A stretch of 62,055 nucleotides of DNA from Corynebacterium variabile (GTDB taxonomy: Bacteria > Actinomycetota > Actinomycetes > Mycobacteriales > Mycobacteriaceae): NCBI RefSeq assembly GCF_006539825.1, contig NZ_BJNT01000024.1:1-62055 (forward strand), written 5' to 3'. Positions within the stretch are counted from its first letter, which is position 1. The number at the start of each line of letters is the position of its first letter. Under the pieces are notes generated by a model. The model saw nothing but the letters and a program-made list of their open reading frames with translations. It was not told the origin of the DNA and ran no database searches. This document shows, piece after piece, positions 36,075 to 44,847 of this stretch. The position numbers were made by a program, and so were the translations under genes.

Positions 36075-37297
36075 TGACCACTCCCGCACACTACGACTAC
36101 GTCGTCATCGGCTGCGGCTCCATCGGTTCGATGGCGCTGTGGCAGCTCACCGAACTCGCGCCCGGGGCCAGCGTCCTCGGTATCGAACGCTTCGACCGCG
36201 TCCACACGAAGGGCTCCTACTCCGGCGAGTCGCGGCTGTTCCGCGTCGCGCTGAAGGAGGGCGGCATCTACATCCCCCTGGTGCAGCAGGCCCGTGGGAT
36301 GTGGCTGGAGATGAACGAACGTTCCGGCCGCGACATCTTCCTGCCGGTCGGCGCGATCTCCGTCGGCCCGGCCGACTTCCCCACCATGGTGCAGACCATG
36401 GAGGTCATCGAGGAATTCGGCCTCGACCACGAGGTACTGGACGCCGCGGAGCTCGCCGAACGCTTCCCGGTCTTCGCCGCGTCCTCCCCCGGTGCCGTGC
36501 CGGACGCCGCGATCATCGACCCGGCAGGCGGCGGGATCCGCCCCGAACTGTCCGTCGCCTACGCCCAGCAGTTCGCGATCGACGCCGGTGCGCAGCTGTG
36601 GGACAACACCCGCGTCCTGGCCGTGGAGCCCGGCGCGGAGAGCACGCTGATCCGCACGGAGAGGGGTGAGATCACCGCCGGCAAGGTGATCGTGGCCAAC
36701 GGGTCCTGGACCGCCGACCTCTACCCGGACCTCGCCGGGCACATCAGTGTCCAGAGCATCCCCCTGACCTGGTACCTGCCGCTGGACATCACCGGCTTCC
36801 TCCCGGAGAACCTGCCGATCTTCATGCGCGACATCGTCCGCGACAACGGCGAGATCTGGCACTGCTACGGCGCTCCGACCATCGACGGCTACTCCGTGAA
36901 GATCTCCCACGGGGACTTCGTCGGTGAGGGCACGACCCCCGACGATCTCGAAGTGCTGCGTACCGGTGAGATCCCGGCGGAGGTACTGCAGGTCTTCTCC
37001 GAACGTGCCTCCACCTTCTTCACCGGCATGCTCGACGCCCCGGTACGGATCTCCCTGCACCACGACGGCTTCACCACCGACCACGCCCCGGTACTCGGCC
37101 ACGCACCGGGCACCGACGGAGCCGTCACCGTCGCCACCGGCATGAGCGGCAACGGCATGAAGTTCGCCCCGGTCTACGGCCGGATCGCCGCCGAGCTGGC
37201 GGTGACCGGAGACTCCCCGCTGCGTCCTGCCGCCTTCGACTACCCGGTGACCGCCCGCGAGCCCTCTGCCACCATCATCCCCGCCGCGATCCACTAG
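36071..37297 (+). CDS. FAD-dependent amine oxidase, monomeric sarcosine oxidase/SolA-like (oxidase 1)
   Basis: A 408-residue DAO-fold flavoprotein. The FAD motif is YVVIGCGSIGSMALW. HTKGSYSGESRLFR corresponds to the flavin-contact motif of monomeric sarcosine oxidase and N-methyltryptophan oxidase. The C-terminal block SGNGMKFAPVYG is also conserved. The residue that should form the covalent Cys-flavin bond in sarcosine oxidase aligns by eye with His in ISLHHDGFTTDHAP, so attachment may differ. It should oxidise a secondary N-alkyl amine or amino acid. The ATGA overlap with OCD-1 indicates coupled translation. I use the first of two adjacent ATGs, after GGAG. Confidence 0.88.
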   Translation: MMTTPAHYDYVVIGCGSIGSMALWQLTELAPGASVLGIERFDRVHTKGSYSGESRLFRVALKEGGIYIPLVQQARGMWLEMNERSGRDIFLPVGAISVGPADFPTMVQTMEVIEEFGLDHEVLDAAELAERFPVFAASSPGAVPDAAIIDPAGGGIRPELSVAYAQQFAIDAGAQLWDNTRVLAVEPGAESTLIRTERGEITAGKVIVANGSWTADLYPDLAGHISVQSIPLTWYLPLDITGFLPENLPIFMRDIVRDNGEIWHCYGAPTIDGYSVKISHGDFVGEGTTPDDLEVLRTGEIPAEVLQVFSERASTFFTGMLDAPVRISLHHDGFTTDHAPVLGHAPGTDGAVTVATGMSGNGMKFAPVYGRIAAELAVTGDSPLRPAAFDYPVTAREPSATIIPAAIH

Positions 37298-37306
37298 GAG
37301 CTTCCC

Positions 37307-38779
37307 GTGAGCACCACGACAGCAACCACCGCACCCGCGACCCCCGGACAGGGCCTGAAATCCGGGTCGCTGACCACCGCGTCCATCGTCTTCATGGTCA
37401 TCGCCGCTGCCGCGCCACTGACCGTCATCGGCGGCGCACTGCCGATCGGCATGTCCATCGGCAACGGCCCCGGCTACCCCGCGATGTACGCCCTCGGCGC
37501 CGTCATCCTCATCCTCTTCTCGGTGGGCCTGACCACCATGTCGAGGTTCATCGACGAGCCGGGCGCCTTCTACTCCTACGTCGAGACCGCGTTCGGACGC
37601 CGCCTCGGGATGGGTACCGCCTACCTCGCCCTGCTGACCTACACCGCCATCCAGTTCGCGGTCTACGGCTTCCTCGGCGCACAACTGTCCTCCCTCATCG
37701 CCCCGCTGGTCGACATCCCCTGGTGGGTGTACTCGCTGGCCGTCGCCGGCGTGGTCGGCTACCTCGGCTACCGCAACATCGAGCTGAGCTCGAAGGCCCT
37801 GGGCATCCTGCTCATCGCCGAGATCGCCATCGTCGTGCTCATCGATGTCTTCGTCACCGGCAAGGGCGGTGCCGAGGGGCTCAACGCCGACCCCTTCCTG
37901 CCGGAGAACATGTTCTCCGGGTCGATGGGCATCGGCCTGATGATGGCGATGGCCGGCTTCATCGGTTTCGAGGCCACCACCGTCTTCCGCTCCGAGGCGA
38001 AGGACCCGGACAGGACCATCCCGCGGGCGACCTACATCTCCGTCGCCGTCATCGGCATCTTCTACACCGTCTCCGGCTGGGCCGTGGTCCAGGCCTGGGG
38101 CACCGACAACGTGCTGGCCGAGGCCACGAAAGACCCGGACAACATGATCGCGAACACCGCGGAGAACTACCTCGGGTCCTGGGCCGGTCCGGTAGTCGAT
38201 GTCCTGCTGCTGACCAGCCTGTTCGCCTGCGTCCTGTCCTTCCACAATGTGCTCACCCGCTACCAGCACGCCATCTCGCACAAGCGCGGCCTGCCCCGGG
38301 CGCTGCGTGCGGTCCACCTGACGCACCGCTCGCCGCACATGTCCTCCATCGTCCAGACCTCGACGATCCTGCTGCTCACCGTGGTCTGCGCGGTCATCGG
38401 ACTGGATCCGGTGGCAGAGATCTTCACCTGGTTCTCCGGCCTGGCGACCTTCACCATCGTCATCCTCATGCTGCTGGTGTCGGTGGCCGTGGTGGCCTGG
38501 TTCCGAACCCGGTCTGACCTGCCGGTGTCCGCATGGAAGCGGCTCATCGCCCCGGTGCTGTCCTTCCTCGGACTCGGCACCGCCCTGTTCTTCATCATGA
38601 CGAACTTCACCGTGCTCTTCGGCAGCGCGTCCGTCGCCTGGGTCATGGCGGTCTCCGCACCGGTGGTCTTCCTCCTCGGCACGGTCTTCGCCACCTTCGT
38701 CCCCGAGTACGACGACAAGGTCATCACCCGCAACATGGCGAGGCGGATGGCTCGTGATGAGCGCGCGGATCAGTCCTGA
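37307..38779 (+). CDS. APC-family amino acid/amine permease
   Basis: A 490-residue APC-superfamily transporter with about 12 membrane helices. Typical features are the glycine-rich first helix region (AAAAPLTVIGGALPIGMSI) and FIGFEATTVFRSEAKDP in helix 6. It begins with GTG nine bp after the oxidase stop, with AGGAG ahead, and is the third gene of the OCD-1 operon. It is the likely importer for the substrate of that operon, by analogy with PuuP in putrescine clusters. Confidence 0.9.
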   Translation: MSTTTATTAPATPGQGLKSGSLTTASIVFMVIAAAAPLTVIGGALPIGMSIGNGPGYPAMYALGAVILILFSVGLTTMSRFIDEPGAFYSYVETAFGRRLGMGTAYLALLTYTAIQFAVYGFLGAQLSSLIAPLVDIPWWVYSLAVAGVVGYLGYRNIELSSKALGILLIAEIAIVVLIDVFVTGKGGAEGLNADPFLPENMFSGSMGIGLMMAMAGFIGFEATTVFRSEAKDPDRTIPRATYISVAVIGIFYTVSGWAVVQAWGTDNVLAEATKDPDNMIANTAENYLGSWAGPVVDVLLLTSLFACVLSFHNVLTRYQHAISHKRGLPRALRAVHLTHRSPHMSSIVQTSTILLLTVVCAVIGLDPVAEIFTWFSGLATFTIVILMLLVSVAVVAWFRTRSDLPVSAWKRLIAPVLSFLGLGTALFFIMTNFTVLFGSASVAWVMAVSAPVVFLLGTVFATFVPEYDDKVITRNMARRMARDERADQS

Positions 38780-39456
38780 CGGGCCACCATCTCGGTGATC
38801 CACACCGGGGCGAACGGCGAGACACAGTTCTTCGCCGTCGGATAGTCCCGGAACACCCCGAGCTTCTCACCGACCGCCAGTGCGCGGTCGCGGAGCTCGG
38901 GGTGGCGTATGCCGATCTGTGCCAGGACCTCGTTCTGGGACCACTGCAGCACCTCCGGGGAGGACGCCATCTCCGCCTCGATCAGGTCGAGGAGCGCTGT
39001 GAGGTCATGCGGTCCGGCGTCCCTGCCTGCTGTGATGTCGCGGGCGGTGAGTGACCATCCGGCAGCGGCGATGACCGGGTCGGCGTCCCCGAACCAGCGG
39101 TCGCGCAGTGCGGCGGCGTGCCCGGACTTCACGACGACATAGCTGAGCAGCCAGGCGCGTTCCTTGGGGGTGGACGCCTCACGGTACATCCGGTCCAGGT
39201 CATCGGCGGCGCAGCTCTTCGGCCGCAGTAGCAGGGTCGCGGCGAGACTCGCGGCGGAGTCGCCGTTCTGCCACAGGGCGAGACCGACCTCATGCCGGGC
39301 GGCGGGTTTCATGCCCGTCGTGGCGTCCTTCACGGCGTTCCGCAGTGCAGTGAGATTCACGGCGTGCTCGTCGCCGTGCCGACGGTTGACGGCGAGAATA
39401 CCGGGATCAGCCAGCGCGGTGAGATCGGCGCGGATCCGATCGGCGGTGTCAGTCAC
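38770..39456 (-). CDS. DNA alkylation repair (AlkD-like) HEAT-repeat protein
   Basis: A 228-residue all-helical protein resembling the AlkD family of HEAT-like repeat DNA glycosylases (KPAARHEVGLALWQNGD, ERAWLLSYVVVKSGH, LQWSQNEVLAQIG). The family removes bulky N-alkyl purines. Whether the catalytic Trp/Asp/Arg set is present I cannot confirm by eye, so the enzyme role is tentative. The GTG start overlaps the stop of the preceding lipoprotein gene; the end overlaps the permease gene by 10 bp tail to tail. Confidence 0.75.
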   Translation of the reverse strand: MTDTADRIRADLTALADPGILAVNRRHGDEHAVNLTALRNAVKDATTGMKPAARHEVGLALWQNGDSAASLAATLLLRPKSCAADDLDRMYREASTPKERAWLLSYVVVKSGHAAALRDRWFGDADPVIAAAGWSLTARDITAGRDAGPHDLTALLDLIEAEMASSPEVLQWSQNEVLAQIGIRHPELRDRALAVGEKLGVFRDYPTAKNCVSPFAPVWITEMVARQD

Positions 39457-40088
39457 AGCTGCTGGTATCCGTCCGTCGTGAGCTGCACCGCGGCACCGGT
39501 GGAATTGTCCGTGACAGTGAGGGAGTCTCCGGCGGTGGCGTCCACGGTGTAGCGCTCACCGACGTTGGTCACCCCGTCGGCGGGCAGGCGGTCGGCCGGG
39601 CTGATGCCGGAGTTGCCGAGCAGAGCGTAGACCTCGGGATCACCGCCCGGACGGTATGCCACGGCATTGGCTTCGCCGCCGTCGGTCGCACCCCAGCCGA
39701 GGTGGGCAGGTGCCTCGCAGGCCCAGGCGTAGCCCTCGGTCTCAGGCTGGTCGACGAAGTCGCAGAGCAGGGTGTACTCCCCCATCGGTACCTGGTAGCT
39801 GCCGGCGGCGACCGTGGTGGTGGTCGGGGCCTGCGCGGTGTCCGGCTGGGACGGGGTGGGCTGCGGGGCGACGTCCCGGCCCTCGGTCGGTTGCGGGGCA
39901 GCCTCGTCCTCGGGGGATTCAGCGGGGGTCGAGGAGCTCAGTGCCGTGTCGACATGGTTGTCGTCGCTGCCGGCGTCCTCCACCCCTTTCCCGTCGTTGT
40001 CGCACCCGCCGAGCAGCAGGGCGCCGCCGAGCACGCCGATAGCGGCGACGGCGGACAGACGGACGGTGCGGCGTTCACGGTGTGACAC
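39453..40088 (-). CDS. Putative lipoprotein
   Basis: A 211-residue exported protein with a lipoprotein signal peptide (VAAIGVLGGALLLGGC, lipobox LLGGC). A Ser/Pro/Thr linker (about residues 35-85) is followed by a small globular domain with two cysteines (LLCDFVDQPE and YAWACEAP) that may pair. I choose the GTG at 40088 because GAGGAG lies seven nt upstream. No family recognised. It is translationally coupled to the AlkD-like gene. Confidence 0.78.
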   Translation of the reverse strand: MSHRERRTVRLSAVAAIGVLGGALLLGGCDNDGKGVEDAGSDDNHVDTALSSSTPAESPEDEAAPQPTEGRDVAPQPTPSQPDTAQAPTTTTVAAGSYQVPMGEYTLLCDFVDQPETEGYAWACEAPAHLGWGATDGGEANAVAYRPGGDPEVYALLGNSGISPADRLPADGVTNVGERYTVDATAGDSLTVTDNSTGAAVQLTTDGYQQL

Positions 40089-40259
40089 GGCGGGACTCCT
40101 CGTTGACTGTTTCTTTACCCCACCACCGTGCCACAACTGTGGGGTGGGCGGTGGCGGTGGGTGTCTGTCGCAGAAGACGTCACAGAAGAAGAGGCGGTCA
40201 CGACCGAGAAGTCTGATGCCCTGGTAAGTTTCCCACCGGAACTACCGCGAGAGGGCCTC

Positions 40260-41020
40260 ATGATGATCCGAAGAAGCCTCGGCACCGTCGGAGGCGTCCT
40301 CCTGCTCGCGTCGACGTCGCCGACTACACCACCGGTTCCCTCGTCAGCTCGACGCTCGAGGGACCGGGCCTGAACTGCTACATCAACAAGTATTCAAGTT
40401 CGGACTCGATGGGCTGCACCCTCGACTTCACCGAGGACGTGCGTGACACTTCCAACGGGGAGGCCGCCGGCGCGGTCGACTGGGGCTCCGACAGCCGCTT
40501 CGAGCCGAAGATGCAGACCGGTGGCGGTGACAGCTCCGCCTCCGTGAAGTCCCTGCGTCCCGCCCAGCGGATCAGTGCGGCGGGAGCGACCTGCGTGGCC
40601 TCGGGCGACCGCGCGATGGCATGCGAGCGTGACGGTAAGCAGTTCACCTACGACGGCGGCGACTTCAGTGCCACGGACCGGACGCTGGACGAGCGCAATC
40701 TCGTCGAGGGCAGCCATGACGCCGGCAGCTTCTGCGGGGAGGCGAACAACGGACTCTACGCCGACAAGTGGATCACGCGCGTGTTCGTCACCGAGGGCAC
40801 GGTGGACTGCCGGGAGGCGGTCGACACCCTCGACGGCTACCTCTCGACCTGGCAGGACGGCTCGCGGAGCGACCCCCTGCTGACCACGCTGTCCAACGGG
40901 TGGACCTGTTCCATGCCCACGGCTGCGACGTCCCGGGCGGAGAACATCAAGGTGAGCTGCGGGAAGGGGTCGATGACGGTGAAGATCCCGGCCTCCACGC
41001 CGGGCATTATATCCAACTGA
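40260..41020 (+). pseudogene. Frameshifted gene for a Cys-rich exported protein
   Basis: Frame one starts at ATG ATG (40260) and encodes a good signal peptide (MMIRRSLGTVGGVLLLAS) but ends at 40373. From about 40310 a second frame, open to the stop at 41020, continues with VDVADYTTGSLVSSTLEGPG and a domain of about 200 residues with eight cysteines (for example LNCYIN, ATCVA, SFCGE, WTCSM). Joining them needs loss of one base near 40300-40312, just after the signal peptide. The second frame has no start codon of its own until Met at 40409, inside the domain. It is a recent frameshift or a sequencing error. Function unknown. Confidence 0.7.
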
Positions 41021-41029
41021 ACTGTCTAT

Positions 41030-41070
41030 TCGAACGGGTGATTGACTCTGTACGGTCACCTGTGTATCCT
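41030..41070 (+). promoter_or_regulatory. Promoter of DUF222/HNH copy 2
   Basis: The -35 box is TTGACT (41042-41047), the spacer is 17 nt and the -10 box is TATCCT (41065-41070). A CGAAC element (TTCGAAC, 41029-41035) sits just upstream of the -35 box, as it does at HNH copy 1. Confidence 0.65.
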
Positions 41071-41102
41071 TTGTGTCACTGAAGCAAAGGAGGGTCCCGA
41101 CC

Positions 41103-42386
41103 ATGACCACCACCCTCGAAGACCGTCACCGCCAGATCTCCGACCACATCTCGAAGTCCATCATCCCCCTGATAAACACCATGGACATGAGCCTGGTTGC
41201 CGCACTCACCACCACCGACAGAGCCGCCCGCACCACCACGGCACTCGCCTGGCGCGGACGCACCCGCGCCGACGCCGTCCGCTTCACCCACGCCGCCGAT
41301 ATTGCCGAACGTATGGGCGACCTGTTCACCACCGCGTCTGAGCGCACCCGTCTGACCGTCGATCACCTCGACCTCATCTGGTCGCGTATCCACCGGCACC
41401 TGGTGACCGTGCCCGCCTCTCTCGTGAGCGACGTGCGGACGAGCCTCGACACCGCCGTCGAACCCGCCGTCTCCGACTGGCTTGACGACCACCCCGGCAC
41501 CGGCACCGTCAACCTCGCCGACCTCCGCGACCATCTCGACCTCATCCTCGCCGACATCGCACCCGGTCTGACCAACGCCACCGCCCGCGCCGAACGCGAA
41601 GCCGCCAATCTCACCCGCCGCGGCAACGTCCTCACCCTGACCTGCGGCGACACCATCATGGCCGCGGGCATCGACAATGCCCTCACCGATCGTGCGAAGA
41701 ACATCCTCACCGATCTCCGCAAGATCAGGGACAACAATCCCGAGAGCACACCGGAGCTGCCGACCCGGGCCGAGGTCAAGGCCCAGGTCCTCCTCGACCT
41801 GCTCGGCGACAATCCCGACAGCCTCGCCGTGACCGTCAATCTCTTCCGCACCACCACGGACGGCGTGCACGGCGCCGGCACCGCCTACAGCCCGGACATC
41901 GGCTGGCTCGATGTCGACACCGCCGACCGCCTCGAGTCCGCCGCCCGCACCTCCCCCAACGGCCGCATCCGTACTCTGCCGGACAGCCCCGATGACCTCA
42001 CCGTCACCGAGGCCTACAAGTTCCCCGTTCTCGTCCAGATCGCCGCCGAAGCACGCGACGGCCACTGCCGCTTCCCCGGTTGCACCGTCCCCGCCACCCG
42101 CTGTGAAAAGGACCATATCGAAAACTCACCGCACACCGACCCCACCAGCGACGGGGCGACCAGTATCGACAACCTCGAGAACCTCTGCCCCGAACACCAC
42201 CGGGCCAAGACCCTCGGCATCTGGAAAGCCGCCTCACCCGACAGAGGGCTCACCATCCACTGGACCGGCCCGCTCGGCGAGAAGTACACGACCTACGCTT
42301 CCGGGCCTACCGCCCCGTACATCCGCCTACGCGCAGAGACGCAATCCGAGGAACCTGAACCGGAGGATCCTCCCCGACAGGAGTAG
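41103..42386 (+). CDS. DUF222/13E12-type protein with C-terminal HNH endonuclease domain (copy 2)
   Basis: A 427-residue DUF222-type protein ending in an HNH domain: CRFPGC, then CEKDHIENS, then NLCPEHHRAKT. The N-terminal DUF222 part is helical and diverged from copy 1 (20362-21822), with which only the domain plan and HNH motifs are shared by eye. AAAGGAGGG precedes the ATG. It is flanked by a frameshifted exported protein gene and the citB gene. No transposon ends are seen. The role of the family is unsettled. Confidence 0.88.
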   Translation: MTTTLEDRHRQISDHISKSIIPLINTMDMSLVAALTTTDRAARTTTALAWRGRTRADAVRFTHAADIAERMGDLFTTASERTRLTVDHLDLIWSRIHRHLVTVPASLVSDVRTSLDTAVEPAVSDWLDDHPGTGTVNLADLRDHLDLILADIAPGLTNATARAEREAANLTRRGNVLTLTCGDTIMAAGIDNALTDRAKNILTDLRKIRDNNPESTPELPTRAEVKAQVLLDLLGDNPDSLAVTVNLFRTTTDGVHGAGTAYSPDIGWLDVDTADRLESAARTSPNGRIRTLPDSPDDLTVTEAYKFPVLVQIAAEARDGHCRFPGCTVPATRCEKDHIENSPHTDPTSDGATSIDNLENLCPEHHRAKTLGIWKAASPDRGLTIHWTGPLGEKYTTYASGPTAPYIRLRAETQSEEPEPEDPPRQE

Positions 42387-42389
42387 ATG

Positions 42390-43070
42390 TCACCACCCCG
42401 GTTTCCCGGACCTCGCGTAGAGGTGCTCGGGCCGTCCGGACTGCCCGTACTTCAGCCGCACCGTGACCACGCCACGGCCAGCCATGGCCGCCAGGCGTCT
42501 CTGGGCAGTGGCCCGGGACACCCCGGACAGTTCAGCCACCTCAGCGGCGGACCGTTCGCCGTCCCCCAGCGCATCGAGGACGAGCTGCTCCGTCGCTGAA
42601 CCTCCCGCACTCGCCGGCCGGGTACTCCCGTGCATCAGCGACAGTGCCTTGTCGATGTCCTTCTGGTTGAGCGCGTGCGGGGTGTCCACGATCCGTCGGT
42701 ACCGGGCGAAGCGGTCCAGCCGTTCCGTCAGGGACTGCCTGGTGAAAGGCTTGACCAGGTACGCATGCACCCCGGCAGCCAGAGCACAACGGACCGTTGC
42801 CGGCTCCGTGGCCGCGGACAGGACAAAAGCGTCCATCCCCGACGCCCGGACCAGGTCGATGCCGTTCCCGTCGGGCAGGTACACGTCCGCGAGCAGCAGG
42901 TCAGGCTGGCGCGTTGCGATGAGTTCGCGGGCCTCCGCTACTGTCCGCGCGGTGTCCACCACCTCGAACCCCCTGGTCGCGGTGACGACATCAGCGTGAA
43001 TCTGCGCCACCCGGAAATCGTCGTCGACCACGAGCACCTGTAGTAGCCGTCCGGCCTTCTTCGCTGTCAT
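42390..43070 (-). CDS. citB: Response regulator, CitB/DcuR type
   Basis: A 226-residue response regulator. The receiver domain has the acidic pocket VVDDDFRV, phospho-acceptor Asp in LLLADVYLPDGNG, and the conserved Lys in AYLVKPFTRQSL. The C-terminal half carries a helix-turn-helix (AAEVAELSGVSRATAQRRL) as in CitB/DctR-family regulators that control carboxylate transport. It overlaps the sensor kinase by four bp and should activate the divergent CitMHS transporter. Confidence 0.92.
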   Translation of the reverse strand: MTAKKAGRLLQVLVVDDDFRVAQIHADVVTATRGFEVVDTARTVAEARELIATRQPDLLLADVYLPDGNGIDLVRASGMDAFVLSAATEPATVRCALAAGVHAYLVKPFTRQSLTERLDRFARYRRIVDTPHALNQKDIDKALSLMHGSTRPASAGGSATEQLVLDALGDGERSAAEVAELSGVSRATAQRRLAAMAGRGVVTVRLKYGQSGRPEHLYARSGKPGW

Positions 43071-44683
43071 TCGTCCGCTCCTTCCGCTGGATCACCTGTA
43101 CTCACGATGTGCGGCAACCGCACCCCGAACACCGCTCCGGAGCTCTCGCCACCGGCATCGATGACCCAGAGTTCGCCACCACGGCGATTCACGAGGTCCC
43201 GGGACAACGTCATGCCGATCCCGTGACCGTGGACCGGGTCGGATCCAGGGTCAGGGCCAGTATTCAATCCCGCTGACCGCAACCCCGCCCCGGAATCCGC
43301 GACGACGAAGGTCAGACCGTCGGCGTCCTGCAGGGCAGTGACCTCGACCCAGGCATCGCCACCTGTCTCAGAGCCACCTACCGCAGCGGTCACCGCGTTG
43401 TCGACCAGATTACCGAGCACCGTGGCGACATCCTCCACGGCGGAGACCGGCGCAATGGTGCCGAGGACCAGGGTCTCCTCGCCGATGCGCAGCACTACAC
43501 CACGTTCAGCGGCCTCGGTGGACTTCGCCCCGAGGAAGGACTGCAGGAAAGGTTCGGTGAGCAGGCCTGCATTCTCCAGGGGGAAGTCCACCGGCCCGCG
43601 CTCGGTCATCTCCCCGAGGAACTCACGGGCGTCGTCGGTGCGTCCTGCATCGAGCAGGCCGGTGGCGACGTGGATCCGGTTGGCGAATTCATGACGCTGC
43701 ACCCGCAGTGCACCACCCAGTGCCTGGACCGACCCGAGGCGTCGACTGAGGGTCAGCAGGTCGGTCCGGTCACGCACGACGATGACCGTGCCGAGCAGCC
43801 GGCCGTCCCGCAGCACCGGGTGTGCGTCCAGGTAGAGCACCCGTTCGCCGACGACAACCTGGTCACAGGGCTCGCCTGCACGGAGTCGCTGCAGCACATC
43901 CGGAGGAAGACCGAGGTCGGCGAAAGGTCTTCCCGCGGCGTCCTTCACCTGCAGCAGGGTTTCCGCCGCCGGGTTGAGGACCCGCACCACCTCGTCGGTG
44001 TCAAGGGAGAGGACGCCGTCATCCACACCGTCCAGCACCGCGGACTGTGCACGGACCAGTTCCGTGAGCTCCTCCGGCTGGAGCCCGAGGGTGACCCGCT
44101 CCCACCGGCGTCGCATGATCACCGAAGCGACGAGACCGAGAACGACCGCTCCCACTGCCGCGCCGCCGACGCCGGCGAGCAGGCGGGGCAGGTCGTCGAA
44201 GACCTGTTCCTGCCGGAATCCCACGCTGACCTCGCCGACGGGTTCGTCACTGCCCGGCGCGTACACCGGGACCTTCGCCCGGGCGGACCGGCCGAGCGTG
44301 CCTGACTCCCAGGCGGTCACCTCGTCCCCGCGCAGTGCGGCCTCGTGGTCGGTGCTGACCTCCTCACCGATGCGGTCGGGGTCCGGGTGCGCCAGCCGTA
44401 TGCCGTCCCGGTCGGTGACCACGACGAAGAGCGCGCCGGTGCGGTCGCTGGTGTCGCGCGCGAACGACTGGAGGGCACTGTCCGCCGACGGCGCGTCACC
44501 GGACGCCACCTCCTCCCTGACCTGCGGGGAGGACGCCACGCTGCGGGCGATACCGACGGCGGACGTCGCCGCCTCGTCCCTCAGACGGTCGTAGGTGATC
44601 CAGGAGAACACCCCGGCACACACGGCCACGACGGCGACGACGGTCGCCAGCTGCAGCAGCAGGACCCGGGTGGAGTATCGCAT
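43067..44683 (-). CDS. citA: Sensor histidine kinase, CitA/DcuS type
   Basis: A 538-residue membrane kinase with two transmembrane segments (about 8-28 and 163-185) enclosing a periplasmic PAS-like (CACHE) sensor domain (TDRDGIRLAHPDPDRIGEE). A cytoplasmic PAS domain (VLNPAAETLLQVKDAAG) follows. The phospho-accepting His lies in VQRHEFANRIHV and the ATPase N-box in NLVDNAVTAAV. The plan matches citrate/C4-dicarboxylate sensors. I start at the ATG at 44683 because TAAAAT lies seven nt before it (leaderless). A longer frame upstream reads through the promoter and is rejected. Confidence 0.92.
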   Translation of the reverse strand: MRYSTRVLLLQLATVVAVVAVCAGVFSWITYDRLRDEAATSAVGIARSVASSPQVREEVASGDAPSADSALQSFARDTSDRTGALFVVVTDRDGIRLAHPDPDRIGEEVSTDHEAALRGDEVTAWESGTLGRSARAKVPVYAPGSDEPVGEVSVGFRQEQVFDDLPRLLAGVGGAAVGAVVLGLVASVIMRRRWERVTLGLQPEELTELVRAQSAVLDGVDDGVLSLDTDEVVRVLNPAAETLLQVKDAAGRPFADLGLPPDVLQRLRAGEPCDQVVVGERVLYLDAHPVLRDGRLLGTVIVVRDRTDLLTLSRRLGSVQALGGALRVQRHEFANRIHVATGLLDAGRTDDAREFLGEMTERGPVDFPLENAGLLTEPFLQSFLGAKSTEAAERGVVLRIGEETLVLGTIAPVSAVEDVATVLGNLVDNAVTAAVGGSETGGDAWVEVTALQDADGLTFVVADSGAGLRSAGLNTGPDPGSDPVHGHGIGMTLSRDLVNRRGGELWVIDAGGESSGAVFGVRLPHIVSTGDPAEGADE

Positions 44684-44720
44684 TCCGGAGATTTTAGCCC
44701 CCACACCATTGCTGCACACA

Positions 44721-44767
44721 ATGCGCAGAAGTACCAGTGTGCGCAGAACTCCGACTAATGCGCACAA
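44721..44767. repeat. Three direct repeats of RTGCGCASAA between citA and citM
   Basis: ATGCGCAGAA (44721-44730), GTGCGCAGAA (44739-44748) and ATGCGCACAA (44758-44767) recur at 18- and 19-bp intervals, that is, nearly two helical turns on one DNA face. They lie between the divergent citA and citMHS start codons and are good candidates for CitB binding sites. Confidence 0.6.
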
Positions 44768-44776
44768 CCGCCGTCC

Positions 44777-44792
44777 TGTGTGGCGGATCACT
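44777..44792. promoter_or_regulatory. Possible GlxR (CRP-type) site upstream of citM
   Basis: TGTGTGGCGGATCACT matches TGTGA-N6-TCACA at eight of ten fixed positions, 55 bp before the CitMHS start codon. Catabolite control of citrate uptake by GlxR would be expected in corynebacteria. Motif evidence only. Confidence 0.4.
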
Positions 44793-44847
44793 TTAGAGTG
44801 CCAACGCTCCCGACAACACACATTGACACACTCAAGGAGGAGAAGAG

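Noticed and set aside
35954..38803. Very long minus-strand open frame (949 codons) opposite oxidase 1 and the permease
   Set aside because: Low-complexity Asp/Gly/His-rich translation and lies opposite three well-supported genes.
40260..40373. Programmed frameshift in the exported Cys-rich protein gene
   Set aside because: No slippery heptamer or following pseudoknot-like structure is visible at the frame change.
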